This document shows, in pieces, positions 20,447-29,773 of a stretch of DNA of 62,982 nt. Both the position numbers and the translations under genes were made by a program. Source of the DNA: Candidatus Sumerlaeota bacterium. Lineage in GTDB: Bacteria > Bacillota > SLNR01. Position 1 is the first letter of the stretch; the number at the start of each line of letters is the position of its first letter. Below the pieces are notes generated by a model. The model was not told the origin of the DNA and ran no database searches. It was given only the letters and a program-made list of their open reading frames with translations. Location of the stretch: NCBI GenBank assembly GCA_007132905.1, contig SLNR01000033.1:1-62982 (forward strand). The letters are read 5' to 3'.

Positions 20447-20775
20447 TGAAAAATCGATTCGAAGAGATGGTATTTGGATTAGAAAGATATGTATAAATGT
20501 GCACATACAGATATATTAATGCGTATTGAGAATATGCTTTGCAATCGCCCTTCGGTCTATATGTATGCAAGAATGGATGAGCTGACTGGATTCATTTTTT
20601 TGGACTAGCAAAAAAATTGCTTGTTGTAATTTTCGTTAACACAATTTTGATTGAAGAAAAAATGAAGGCTGTATGAGTAGGAGAACGCCGATTCGATTTC
20701 CTAGAGGTATTTTGGTGCAAGTTTACTTATAAATGTTTTTTTGATACAATTAACTATACATTTTCTGCTTAAGAG

Positions 20776-21369
20776 GTGTCGAACGTGGGAAATGAGCTAG
20801 AATCATTAAATAGTATTTCATCTATGGAGAACCTAAAAAAGAAGGCCTTTGACTGCGAGTGGTGTTCTTTGAGAAAAGGCTGTCTCGGAGTTGTTTTCGG
20901 GGAGGGGGATGCTAATACGGATCTCATGTTTGTAGGAGAGGCCCCCGGCAGAAGCGAAGATGAGCAGAGGCGTCCTTTTGTTGGAGCAGCAGGACAATTA
21001 CTAGATAAAATTTTGACGGCTGCTGATATAGACAGGGAAGAGATTTACATCACAAATACAGTGAAATGCCGGCCTCAAGAAAATCGATTTCCCCAACCTG
21101 AAGAGCAAAAAGCCTGCTTTCCCTGGCTTGTAAGGCAAGTTCAGCTGATTGAGCCTAAAATAATTGTTTGCCTGGGATCGCTGGCTACCAAAACGATTTT
21201 AGGCCCCGAGTCGAAAGTAACAAAGATGCGAGGAGAAGTTTTTCGGCGGAAGGGAATTAACATCATTCCGACATTTCATCCGGCCGCGTTATTAAGAGAC
21301 AGCAGAAAAAAATATCCTGTATGGGAAGACATTCAAATGATCAGAGATAAATATAGAGCCTTGACATAA
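20776..21369 (+). CDS. Uracil-DNA glycosylase, family 4 (Fe-S type)
   Basis: LMFVGEAPGRSEDEQRRPFVGAAGQLLDKIL, TNTVKCRPQENRFP, FHPAALLRD. Confidence 0.92.
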   Translation: MSNVGNELESLNSISSMENLKKKAFDCEWCSLRKGCLGVVFGEGDANTDLMFVGEAPGRSEDEQRRPFVGAAGQLLDKILTAADIDREEIYITNTVKCRPQENRFPQPEEQKACFPWLVRQVQLIEPKIIVCLGSLATKTILGPESKVTKMRGEVFRRKGINIIPTFHPAALLRDSRKKYPVWEDIQMIRDKYRALT

Positions 21370-21408
21370 CTTCAGCCAAGCTTACTAATAGAAGAGGAGA
21401 GGGATCAA

Positions 21409-23358
21409 ATGGAACAAAAAAGCATCTATCCTTGGGACATAAGTGAAAAGATACGAAAAAGCCTTGAAGAGGCTGTTTCGGTGGTTTTTGGAGAAAACAT
21501 AACCGGCGACAATATCTCTGTAGCACCGCCACCAAACAAAGAGTTTGGGGATTATTCTTCCCCAATGGCACTAAAGTTGGCCAAGACATTGAAAAAGTCT
21601 CCTGTGGAGATAGCCGGGGGATTAAAGACCTATTTTGAATCGACTCCTGTCGATTACATAAAGGAAGTGACTGTGACAAAACCAGGGTACATCAATTTTC
21701 TGTTGGATTATGATCAATATGCAAAAGATGTTCTGCAAAATATTAACACCAAGGGAAAAAATTTCGGTGAAAATAAAAGCGGGGAAGAGAAAAAATTTGT
21801 TATCGAACATACGAACATCAATCCCAATAAAGCAGCTCATATCGGACATCTGAGAAATGCCTGCCTGGGGGATACCGTGGCAAAATTGGCAGAGCACTGC
21901 GGCTATGAAGTAGAGATACAAAACTATATCGATGATACGGGAACCGCTGTGGCGGATGTTGTCGTAGGCTTTCATTATCTTGGGGAAAAATATGATGGGA
22001 AACAGCGTTTTGATTACTTTTGTTGGGATCTTTATACCAAAGTGAACCTCTTATATGAAGAAGATGAAGAGCTTAGGGAAAAACAAGCTGAAGTGCTCCA
22101 TTTGATCGAAAAAGGGGATAATGAGCTAGCGGATTTGGCAAAAGAGACATCAAAAAAAATTGTGGACTGCCATTTGGACACAATGAAGCGTTTGGATGTA
22201 TTTTATGGGCTTTTAACTTGGGAAAGCGATATAATGAGTATGGGTTTTTGGCGGCATGCTTTTGATAAACTAAAAGAACAGGGTGGTATTATTTATGAGG
22301 AATCTGGTCCCAATGAGGGATGTTGGGTTGTCAAACTAGGTGATCTTGAGGAGTTTGAAAAGCTCGAAAACCCTGACAAAGTGCTGCTTCGCTCAAGTGG
22401 GACAGCTACTTATACGGCCAAAGATATTGCTTATCAGATGTGGAAATTTGGCGTTTTGGGGAAGGATTTTCTCTATAGTCCCTACTGCACGCAGGCCAAC
22501 GCTGAAGTTCTTTGGACATCGGACATGGATGGAAATAAGATGGATTGTTTTGGGAAAGCAGATAAAGTGATGAATGTCATTGATATTCGCCAAAAATATC
22601 TGCAAGACGTCCTGAGGCTGTCGCTTTATAAATTAGGCTATCTTAAGGAAGCCGAGAATTCAATCCATTTTGGATACGAAGTCGTCGCCTTGTCAACTGC
22701 CGCTGCTAAGGAATTAGGAGTGCAAGTAAGTGATGAAAGAGATATTTATGCAATGGCCGGGCGTCGAGGAATCGGTGTTAAAGCAGATGACCTGATTGAC
22801 AGGGCTATAGAAAAAACAACGGAGGAAGTATCCCGAAGGCACGAAGATATGCTCAAGGAGGAGCAAAAAAAATTGGGTACACTTATTGCCATCGGGGCCA
22901 TCCGCTATTATATGCTTCGTTATAATACAAACTCTGTGATTGTATTTGATTTTCAAGAAGCTCTAAGCCTTCAGGGGAATACAGGTCCTTACCTTCAATA
23001 CTCGTATGCAAGGGCATCCAATATTTTGAGAAAAGCCGAGCTGGACCAGGAAAAGATAAAGAGCTTATCAGCAGTGCAGACCCCTCTTGATATGACCCAA
23101 GAAGAAAAAGATATCATTAAAAAATTTGCTGAATTTCCATTAGTGGTGGAGAAAGCTTTTGCAGAAGTGGCCCCATCGGTTCTATGTGACTACACCCATT
23201 CGCTGGCCACTACTTTTATGAGTTTTTATGAAAAAGCACCTGTGCTGGCTGCCGAAAAGGATGAGCGTGATTTCAGGCTGTTCTTAGTGATTTCTTTCAA
23301 AGTAGTGATGGGTGCAGCGCTTCATGTTCTCGGTATTCCTGCCCCGGAAAAAATGTAA
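21409..23358 (+). CDS. argS: Arginyl-tRNA synthetase
   Basis: HTNINPNKAAHIGHLRNACLGD; ArgS N-terminal Add1 domain and C-terminal anticodon-binding DALR region. Confidence 0.88.
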   Translation: MEQKSIYPWDISEKIRKSLEEAVSVVFGENITGDNISVAPPPNKEFGDYSSPMALKLAKTLKKSPVEIAGGLKTYFESTPVDYIKEVTVTKPGYINFLLDYDQYAKDVLQNINTKGKNFGENKSGEEKKFVIEHTNINPNKAAHIGHLRNACLGDTVAKLAEHCGYEVEIQNYIDDTGTAVADVVVGFHYLGEKYDGKQRFDYFCWDLYTKVNLLYEEDEELREKQAEVLHLIEKGDNELADLAKETSKKIVDCHLDTMKRLDVFYGLLTWESDIMSMGFWRHAFDKLKEQGGIIYEESGPNEGCWVVKLGDLEEFEKLENPDKVLLRSSGTATYTAKDIAYQMWKFGVLGKDFLYSPYCTQANAEVLWTSDMDGNKMDCFGKADKVMNVIDIRQKYLQDVLRLSLYKLGYLKEAENSIHFGYEVVALSTAAAKELGVQVSDERDIYAMAGRRGIGVKADDLIDRAIEKTTEEVSRRHEDMLKEEQKKLGTLIAIGAIRYYMLRYNTNSVIVFDFQEALSLQGNTGPYLQYSYARASNILRKAELDQEKIKSLSAVQTPLDMTQEEKDIIKKFAEFPLVVEKAFAEVAPSVLCDYTHSLATTFMSFYEKAPVLAAEKDERDFRLFLVISFKVVMGAALHVLGIPAPEKM

Positions 23359-23360
23359 TC

Positions 23361-23894
23361 ATGGATGAGAAAAATGATATCTGGGAGGTTATAACCCGAT
23401 CAGCAGAAGAGACCGAAGAGTTAGGAAGACTTTTGGCAAGTAAAGCAAAGGGCAGTGAAGTTGTGTGCTTAACGGGTGATCTAGGCTCTGGAAAAACTGT
23501 ATTTGCAAAGGGTTTAGCCAAAGGTCTTGGCATAAAAGATTCTGTGGCTAGCCCTACTTTTACTCTAGTAAACGAGTATGAAGGAGAAATCCCTCTTTAC
23601 CATATGGATCTTTATCGCTTGGAAAGCGCCGAAGGGGTGTTCGATTTAGGTTTTGAAGAGTATATAGAAGGCGGTGGCATCACGGTAATTGAATGGGCGG
23701 AAAGAATAAAGTTCTATCTGCCAGAGGAGTATCTTGAAGTTCGTTTTACAAGAATGGACAAAGAGTCTGTTGAACAGGAATTGGCGAATGGGTCCAGTGA
23801 AGAGGGGATGCGCTGTATTGAACTGTTCTCTCATGGAAGAAGATACCGAGGGCTTTTGGAAGGAATGAAGAAAAATGCGAGTTTTAGGGATTGA
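23361..23894 (+). CDS. tsaE: tRNA t6A biosynthesis ATPase TsaE
   Basis: LTGDLGSGKTVFAKGLAKGLGI, SPTFTLVNEYEG, HMDLYRLE. Confidence 0.94.
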   Translation: MDEKNDIWEVITRSAEETEELGRLLASKAKGSEVVCLTGDLGSGKTVFAKGLAKGLGIKDSVASPTFTLVNEYEGEIPLYHMDLYRLESAEGVFDLGFEEYIEGGGITVIEWAERIKFYLPEEYLEVRFTRMDKESVEQELANGSSEEGMRCIELFSHGRRYRGLLEGMKKNASFRD

Positions 23895-24585
23895 TACAGC
23901 AACCAAAACAGCGAGCGTTTGTCTTTTAGATGATAAGGGGATTGTCGGGGAGCACACGCTTCATGTGGAGCAAGTTCATTCCAAAAAAATAATGCCTATG
24001 ATAGAAAGAATGCTAAAAGATGTGGGAGTGGCTGTAAGCGACATAGACGGTATTGCCGTATCCTCGGGGCCTGGATCGTTCACAGGACTGAGAATTGGTA
24101 TGTCAACGGCCAAAGGACTTGCCTATACATTAAAAATTCCCATTGTGGGGGTGTCGACGCTTGAAAGCCTTGCGTTTAATGCTGTGCCTACCCAAAAGCT
24201 TGTATGTCCAATACTCGATGCCAGAATGAAAGAGGTTTACAGTTCTCTCTATCGATGGGAAAATACGGAATTGATAAAGCTTAAAGAAGAGAAAGCGCTC
24301 TCTTTAGAAAACTTGCTGTCCGGCCTTCAAGATTATCAAGAGCCTTTTTTGTTTGTGGGGGAAGGAGCAGTTCGTTTTTTTGAAGATATTCAGAATTCAT
24401 CATTAAAAAAGACGGAATTGGCACCAATGCATACGAATATCAATCGAGCTTCGTCTACTGCCATTTTAGGAAGAGACAGGATTTCGGCGGGCAAAGCGGA
24501 CCAACTAATGGCTCTTCAGCCTAGCTATTTACGCCGTTCTCAGGCAGAGGTGGCCCGTGAAAAAAAGGGAAACCCAAATGAGTGA
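23875..24585 (+). CDS. tsaB: tRNA t6A biosynthesis protein TsaB
   Basis: MRVLGIDTATKTASVCLLDD, SSGPGSFTGLRIGMSTAKGLA; overlaps tsaE. Confidence 0.94.
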   Translation: MRVLGIDTATKTASVCLLDDKGIVGEHTLHVEQVHSKKIMPMIERMLKDVGVAVSDIDGIAVSSGPGSFTGLRIGMSTAKGLAYTLKIPIVGVSTLESLAFNAVPTQKLVCPILDARMKEVYSSLYRWENTELIKLKEEKALSLENLLSGLQDYQEPFLFVGEGAVRFFEDIQNSSLKKTELAPMHTNINRASSTAILGRDRISAGKADQLMALQPSYLRRSQAEVAREKKGNPNE

Positions 24586-25045
24586 GAAAGAGGCTGTCAT
24601 TCGACCTATGACAGAAGAGGATGTCGATGATGTTTTGGTTGTGGAAAGACTTTCCTTTCAAACTCCCTGGTCAAGAAAAGCTTTTCTCTCTGAATTACAA
24701 AACAACATGGTGGCCTTTTATTGTGCAGTGGAAAAAGACAAAAAGGTAGTAGGATACGGCGGAGTGTGGGTCATTCTTGATGAAGCTCATATCACTAATA
24801 TTGCGGTTCACCCTGATTATCGCGGCCGGGGATATGGAGAAAAAATTCTGCTGTTTCTGATTGAAAAAGCAGCTTCTTTTGACTGTGAAGCCATAACGCT
24901 GGAAGTGCGAGTAAGTAATGAGAGAGCACAGAAGCTTTACAGAAAACACGGATTTTCGACTAAAGGGTTTAGAAAAGGGTACTATACGGATACGAATGAA
25001 GATGCTTTGGTTATGTGCAGGCAGTTTAGTAGGTCAGAAGGATAA
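24578..25045 (+). CDS. rimI: Ribosomal protein S18-alanine N-acetyltransferase
   Basis: ITNIAVHPDYRGRGYGEKIL; EVRVSNERAQKLYRKHGF; overlaps tsaB. Confidence 0.9.
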   Translation: MSEKEAVIRPMTEEDVDDVLVVERLSFQTPWSRKAFLSELQNNMVAFYCAVEKDKKVVGYGGVWVILDEAHITNIAVHPDYRGRGYGEKILLFLIEKAASFDCEAITLEVRVSNERAQKLYRKHGFSTKGFRKGYYTDTNEDALVMCRQFSRSEG

Positions 25046-25103
25046 AGTTTTTCCTTAGCGAATTTTATAATAGAAAGGTACCAACGGGGAAAGAGGTGAT
25101 CTG

Positions 25104-25430
25104 ATGAAACTCATGTTGGCTGTCGTAAGCAATCACGATGTAAGCGATTTGCTTTTAGCTTTCTCAAAAAACAGGATCAGGGCTACCAAGCTGGCTAGCT
25201 CAGGAGGGTTTCTTCGGGAAGGAAATACTACTCTCATTGTTGGTGTTGAAGATGAGCAGGCCGATTTTGTTTTAGGTTTGATTGAGGAGAGCTGCAGCTC
25301 ACGAGTGGTAACCCGGACAGATATTGTTGGAGTCCACGAATCGCCTCTTTATAATATGGCTCCTCTCGATGTGGAAGTGAGCGGTGCTACTGTGTTTGTG
25401 CTCCCTATGGAAAAAGTCGTCAGATTTTAA
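25104..25430 (+). CDS. Cyclic-di-AMP receptor-like PII-type protein (DarA/PstA family)
   Basis: KLMLAVVSNHDVSDLLLAFSKNRIRATKLASSGGFLREGNTTLIVGVEDEQ. Confidence 0.88.
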   Translation: MKLMLAVVSNHDVSDLLLAFSKNRIRATKLASSGGFLREGNTTLIVGVEDEQADFVLGLIEESCSSRVVTRTDIVGVHESPLYNMAPLDVEVSGATVFVLPMEKVVRF

Positions 25431-25465
25431 GTGGTGGGCAACGCCCGTCTTTTATGAATTGGTCC

Positions 25466-25491
25466 CGGGTTTATACCGGGGCTTTTCTGTT
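25466..25491 (+). terminator. Probable terminator after the DarA-like gene
   Basis: CCCGGgtttataCCGGG followed by GCTTTTCTG. Confidence 0.55.
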
Positions 25492-25527
25492 CATAGTACC
25501 ATCGAATAATGTTTAGGAGGGATAAGG

Positions 25528-26364
25528 ATGAAAGATGCTATGGACGCTAATAGGCCTAAATCTAAAGAAGGGATCCAATATCACATTCAAGCGAAAAAAG
25601 GGGATCTTCCCCGTTATGTTTTGATGCCGGGCGATCCTGACCGGGTAGTTAAAATCGGGGAAACATGGGATTCATATGAAAAGTTAGCAAGGCATCGAGA
25701 ATACCAAAGCATCAGGGGGAAATACTCAAGCGAGCCGATCGGCGCTTTGTCCACTGGAATAGGAGCTCCTTCAGCCGCCATTGCCGTGGAAGAGCTGGCC
25801 GAAATCGGTGTGGACACCATGATTCGAGTAGGCAGCACGGGAACTATTGCTCCCGGCGTTGAATGTGGAGATTTGATCATCAATACGGGTGCGGTTCGAT
25901 TTGACGGAACGACCTCTTATTATGTCACCGAAGAATATCCGGCTGTGGCACATCATGAGATGGTTACTGCTTTGATTGAAGCGTGCGAGCATCTTGGTTA
26001 CCGTTATCATGTCGGGATAGCAGCTTCAACTTCTTCTTTTTACACGGGGCAGGGACGGCCCGGATTTGGAGGTTATACACAATCTTGGGTCAAAGATCTC
26101 ATCCCTGACCTACAGAAAGCGAAAGTACTAAACATTGAGATGGAGACGGCTTCCATTTTTACTTTAGCGTCTCTTTTTGAAATGAGGGCAGGAAGCGTTT
26201 GCACGGTTTTTGCCAACCGGATCACCGATACTTTTCAGGTGACAGGCGAAAACAGAGCCATCCATGCTGCGAATGAAGCTGTGCGAATTTTGTCCTCTTG
26301 GGACAGAATCAAAGAAGAAAACGGGAAACGTTACATGTATCCTTCTTTGCATAAAGAGGAGTAG
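25528..26364 (+). CDS. Nucleoside (uridine-type) phosphorylase
   Basis: YVLMPGDPDRVVKIGETWDS, RVGSTGTIAPGVECGDLIINTGAVR, NIEMETASIFTLASL. Confidence 0.9.
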   Translation: MKDAMDANRPKSKEGIQYHIQAKKGDLPRYVLMPGDPDRVVKIGETWDSYEKLARHREYQSIRGKYSSEPIGALSTGIGAPSAAIAVEELAEIGVDTMIRVGSTGTIAPGVECGDLIINTGAVRFDGTTSYYVTEEYPAVAHHEMVTALIEACEHLGYRYHVGIAASTSSFYTGQGRPGFGGYTQSWVKDLIPDLQKAKVLNIEMETASIFTLASLFEMRAGSVCTVFANRITDTFQVTGENRAIHAANEAVRILSSWDRIKEENGKRYMYPSLHKEE

Positions 26365-26380
26365 AAAGGATAGATATTTT

Positions 26381-27397
26381 ATGTCTGAATATATTCTAGG
26401 TATCGAAACGAGTTGCGACGAAACTTCTGCCGCTGTCGTCAAAGGCGGGGTAGAGGCACTTTCAAATATAGTTTCCTCCCAGATCGACATTCATCAAAAG
26501 TACGGGGGAGTTGTACCGGAGATCGCATCAAGAAGACATATTGAGGCAATTATCCCGGTCATAGAAGAATCCCTTGACAAGGCGGACATTTCACTGGATA
26601 AAATTGACGGAATTGCTGTTACGCGCGGGCCTGGTCTGGTAGGGGCTTTATTGGTTGGCGTTGCTACGGCCAAGTCAATTTCGTTTGTAAAAGGAGTGCC
26701 CCTTATGGGAATAAATCATATTGAAAGTCATATATATGCCAATTTTCTCTCTAATCGAAATATTCCTTTTCCCTTGGTTTGTCTAATTGTCTCCGGTGGG
26801 CATACTGATTTGGTGTATATGCCTGAGCATGGTATCTATGAATTGTTGGGGAAGACAAGAGATGATGCGGCGGGTGAGGCTTTTGATAAAGCTGCTAGGG
26901 TTTTAGGTTGGGGGTACCCCGGAGGACCGGTTATAGACCGAATGGCACAAAAAGGAGATGGGAGCAAAATCAGATTTCCGAGGGCATTTCTTGAATCGGG
27001 TTCCTACGATTTTAGTTTTAGCGGACTTAAAACGGCGGTTTTAAAGAAAGCGGAGCAACTAGATCAGGATACAAACAGCGCGATTACTTATGAGGATATG
27101 GCGGCTAGTTTTCAAGATGCCGTGGCTGAAGTATTGGTGAGAAAAACGATAGCAGCTGCAGAAAGCAAAAATGTCAAGAGCATTATTGCTGCCGGGGGAG
27201 TAGCAGCGAATTCTCAGCTTAGAGCTTCTTTAGAAGAAGAGGCTTGTAAAAAAGGATATTATTTTCACGTTCCCCCTCTTTCTCTTTGCACCGATAATGC
27301 TGCCATGGTTGCCTGTTTAGGACATTATAAGCATAAGGCCGGGATTTTTTCCGGGTTGGATTTGAATGCTCTGCCAAATTACCCGTTGGGAAAATGA
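26381..27397 (+). CDS. tsaD: tRNA t6A transferase TsaD
   Basis: ILGIETSCDETSAAVV, HIESHIYANFL, GGVAANSQLRASLEEE; ATG at 26381. Confidence 0.95.
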   Translation: MSEYILGIETSCDETSAAVVKGGVEALSNIVSSQIDIHQKYGGVVPEIASRRHIEAIIPVIEESLDKADISLDKIDGIAVTRGPGLVGALLVGVATAKSISFVKGVPLMGINHIESHIYANFLSNRNIPFPLVCLIVSGGHTDLVYMPEHGIYELLGKTRDDAAGEAFDKAARVLGWGYPGGPVIDRMAQKGDGSKIRFPRAFLESGSYDFSFSGLKTAVLKKAEQLDQDTNSAITYEDMAASFQDAVAEVLVRKTIAAAESKNVKSIIAAGGVAANSQLRASLEEEACKKGYYFHVPPLSLCTDNAAMVACLGHYKHKAGIFSGLDLNALPNYPLGK

Positions 27398-27408
27398 TGT
27401 TTTAATCA

Positions 27409-27503
27409 TGTGGAGAAAGTAGTCGGTACAGTGTGGATATTTTTGAAAAAGCCTTTTCTATGCGCATTCAGACTGTGGATAACCGTGTTGATAATGTGGA
27501 TTA
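27409..27503 (+). promoter_or_regulatory. Cluster of DnaA-box-like 9-mers, all same orientation
   Basis: TGTGGATAA perfect at 27474-27482; TGTGGATAT 27432-27440, TGTTGATAA 27486-27494 and TGTGGATTA 27495-27503 (each 1 mismatch); TGTGGAGAA 27409-27417 (weaker). Confidence 0.6.
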
Positions 27504-27552
27504 ATTTACATAAAACCGATATGAATAATATCATTGAAAGTGAGCGGTTGTT

Positions 27553-28896
27553 TTGAGTCAATCAAAAAGAGCTTTGATATTAAAGTCAGCTCAAGACCAT
27601 GGAGTGCTTGCTTTGACTTCTTACTGCAATGCAAACTGCCTATTCTGCAGTAATAAGCAAAATCCGCCAGGGATACAGACAGTTAGCATCTGTCCCCAAA
27701 AACTTGATGAGATTGATGAAACTCTAGAATACCTTGCTCCGCGAGGGAAAATTATCATTGGCGAATCTGCCACTCGCATTTGCGAAGGAGAGCCTTTTTC
27801 GCATCCTGAGATTATGGAAATACTCAAAAAAACAAGGATGCATTTTCCTGAAACACCGATCCAAGTGACAACTAATGGGTCTTTTTTGGATGTGAAAACA
27901 GTTAAAGCCTTAAAAGAGCTAGAGCCTCTGGAAGTTTATCTTTCCTTAAACAGCAGCAATGCAGAAAAAAGAAGGAATGTAATGGATGACGACCGAGCTG
28001 AAGTGGCGGTTCAATCTCCTTTTGTTTTGCAAAATTTTAAAGTGCCCTACCATGGAAGTTTAGTGGCTGTACCCGAGATTTGCGGTTTTGAAGATATCAA
28101 TCAGACAATCCGTTTGTTAGAAAAGTGCGGTGCTCAAACAGTCCGTATCTTTCTCCCGGGATATACCCGATGGAGCGGCAAATCAAAACCTGTCAACAAA
28201 GTTAACCATAGCGAACTTATAAGTTCTTTAAACTCGGCAAATCCGGCTTTTGAGATACCTGTTTCAGTGGAACCGCCTTATGTAAGTGATTTGCTTCCTG
28301 TAACGACGGGAGTAATTAAAGGATCTCCTGCTGATATAGCGGGCATGAAAAAAGGTGATCTTCTCCATAGGGTGTCGGGAGTAAAACCTTGGTCGCGAAG
28401 TGATGCTTTTTCATTATGTACTCAAAAAGAAGATCCCAAAGTGGAAATCGTTAGGGATAATGAAAAAAAGAGGCTCTTTTTGCAGAAGAAAAAACATCAA
28501 AATCCTGGGTTTGTTATGGATAATGACATTGAAAAAGAAAGGGTGCATAAGGCTGTAGAAAGAGCAAAATCCTGCAAGGCGAAAAAAGTACTTATCTTTA
28601 CCTCTACCTTGGCCAAAGCTTTTATCAAAAAAGCGGTGGAAGATATAGGTGGTAGTGATATTGAATTTGACTTAAAAGGAATAAAAAGCGAATATTGGGG
28701 AGGCAACATCGAGGCTGCAGGTTTACTGATGGTTTGCGATTTTGAGAAGGCCGCCGAGGAGTTTTTTCGCGGAGGGGGGCGGACTGAATTGGTTATGATC
28801 CCAGGCGAACCCTTCGATTATGCAGGATTTGATATGTTGGGACGAAACTATAAAGAGATTGAGGAAAAAATCCAGTCAAAAGTGGTGGTAGTCTAA
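27553..28896 (+). CDS. Radical SAM protein with internal PDZ-like domain and DUF512-like C-terminus
   Basis: CNANCLFC cluster; GVIKGSPADIAGMKKGDLLHRVSG PDZ-like segment; C-terminal NYKEIEEKI; TTG start. Confidence 0.75.
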   Translation: MSQSKRALILKSAQDHGVLALTSYCNANCLFCSNKQNPPGIQTVSICPQKLDEIDETLEYLAPRGKIIIGESATRICEGEPFSHPEIMEILKKTRMHFPETPIQVTTNGSFLDVKTVKALKELEPLEVYLSLNSSNAEKRRNVMDDDRAEVAVQSPFVLQNFKVPYHGSLVAVPEICGFEDINQTIRLLEKCGAQTVRIFLPGYTRWSGKSKPVNKVNHSELISSLNSANPAFEIPVSVEPPYVSDLLPVTTGVIKGSPADIAGMKKGDLLHRVSGVKPWSRSDAFSLCTQKEDPKVEIVRDNEKKRLFLQKKKHQNPGFVMDNDIEKERVHKAVERAKSCKAKKVLIFTSTLAKAFIKKAVEDIGGSDIEFDLKGIKSEYWGGNIEAAGLLMVCDFEKAAEEFFRGGGRTELVMIPGEPFDYAGFDMLGRNYKEIEEKIQSKVVVV

Positions 28897-28924
28897 GAAA
28901 AAGTTAGGAAAGGAGAGGGATATT

Positions 28925-29773
28925 ATGTATGAGGTCCTGGACAAGATCGAACTGGCCGATAAAATGGTCGGTTTAGAAATTTCTGCTGAGATTGTGGCCG
29001 CAAAAGCCGAAGCCGGTCAATTTGTGATTATTAGGACAAATAAAGAAGGAGAAAGAATTCCTTTGACGATAGCCGATTTTGATCGGGAGGAAGGGAGCAT
29101 AAAAATAGTTTTCCAGGTAGTGGGCAAAACAACGGAAGAACTGGCAGACATGAACCCCGGAGATCATCTGGAAACATTTACCGGTCCTTTGGGCAAACCG
29201 ACAGAGGTGAAAAATTTCGGGACAGTTTTGATTGTAGGAGGAGGCGCCGGTATTGCTCCGACTTTTCCGGTGGCAAGGGCCATGAAGGAAGCGGGAAATG
29301 AAGTTATTAGCATCATTGGGGCTAGAACCGAAGATCTATTATTTTATGAAAAAGAAATTGGGTCGGTTAGCAATCAATTATACATAGCTACGGATGATGG
29401 AAGCAAAGGGAAAAAAGGCAGAGTGACCGATGTTCTAACAGATCTAATAGAAGAAAAGAAAACCATTCACCGGGTTTTCGCGGTTGGCCCGGTTCCGATG
29501 ATGCGAGCAGTTGTAGATATTACGAAAAAGGCTGGAATTTTGACTATTGTGAGTCTAAACCCCATTATGGTAGATGGAACAGGAATGTGCGGTGCCTGCC
29601 GGGTGACAGTAGGAGATGAAACCAAATTTGCTTGTGTGGATGGCCCGGACTTTAAAGGTCATGAAGTAGATTTCGATGAATTAACAGCTAGGCAAAATAT
29701 GTACAAGAAGATGGAATCTAGATCGCTTGAAGCATATAATAAGAAACACAGAGGTGACTGCCAATGCCGGTAA
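28925..29773 (+). CDS. Ferredoxin-NADP+ reductase / sulfide dehydrogenase subunit (NfnA/SudB-like)
   Basis: FAD/NAD domain (GGGAGIAPTFPVARAM) and C-terminal [2Fe-2S] cysteines (GTGMCGACRVTVGDETKFACVDGPDF). Confidence 0.9.
   Translation: MYEVLDKIELADKMVGLEISAEIVAAKAEAGQFVIIRTNKEGERIPLTIADFDREEGSIKIVFQVVGKTTEELADMNPGDHLETFTGPLGKPTEVKNFGTVLIVGGGAGIAPTFPVARAMKEAGNEVISIIGARTEDLLFYEKEIGSVSNQLYIATDDGSKGKKGRVTDVLTDLIEEKKTIHRVFAVGPVPMMRAVVDITKKAGILTIVSLNPIMVDGTGMCGACRVTVGDETKFACVDGPDFKGHEVDFDELTARQNMYKKMESRSLEAYNKKHRGDCQCR

Noticed and set aside
27398-27552. Chromosome origin (oriC) interpretation of the DnaA boxes
   Set aside because: No dnaA, dnaN, rpmH or gidA neighbourhood and no clear AT-rich unwinding element; kept only as a DnaA-box cluster
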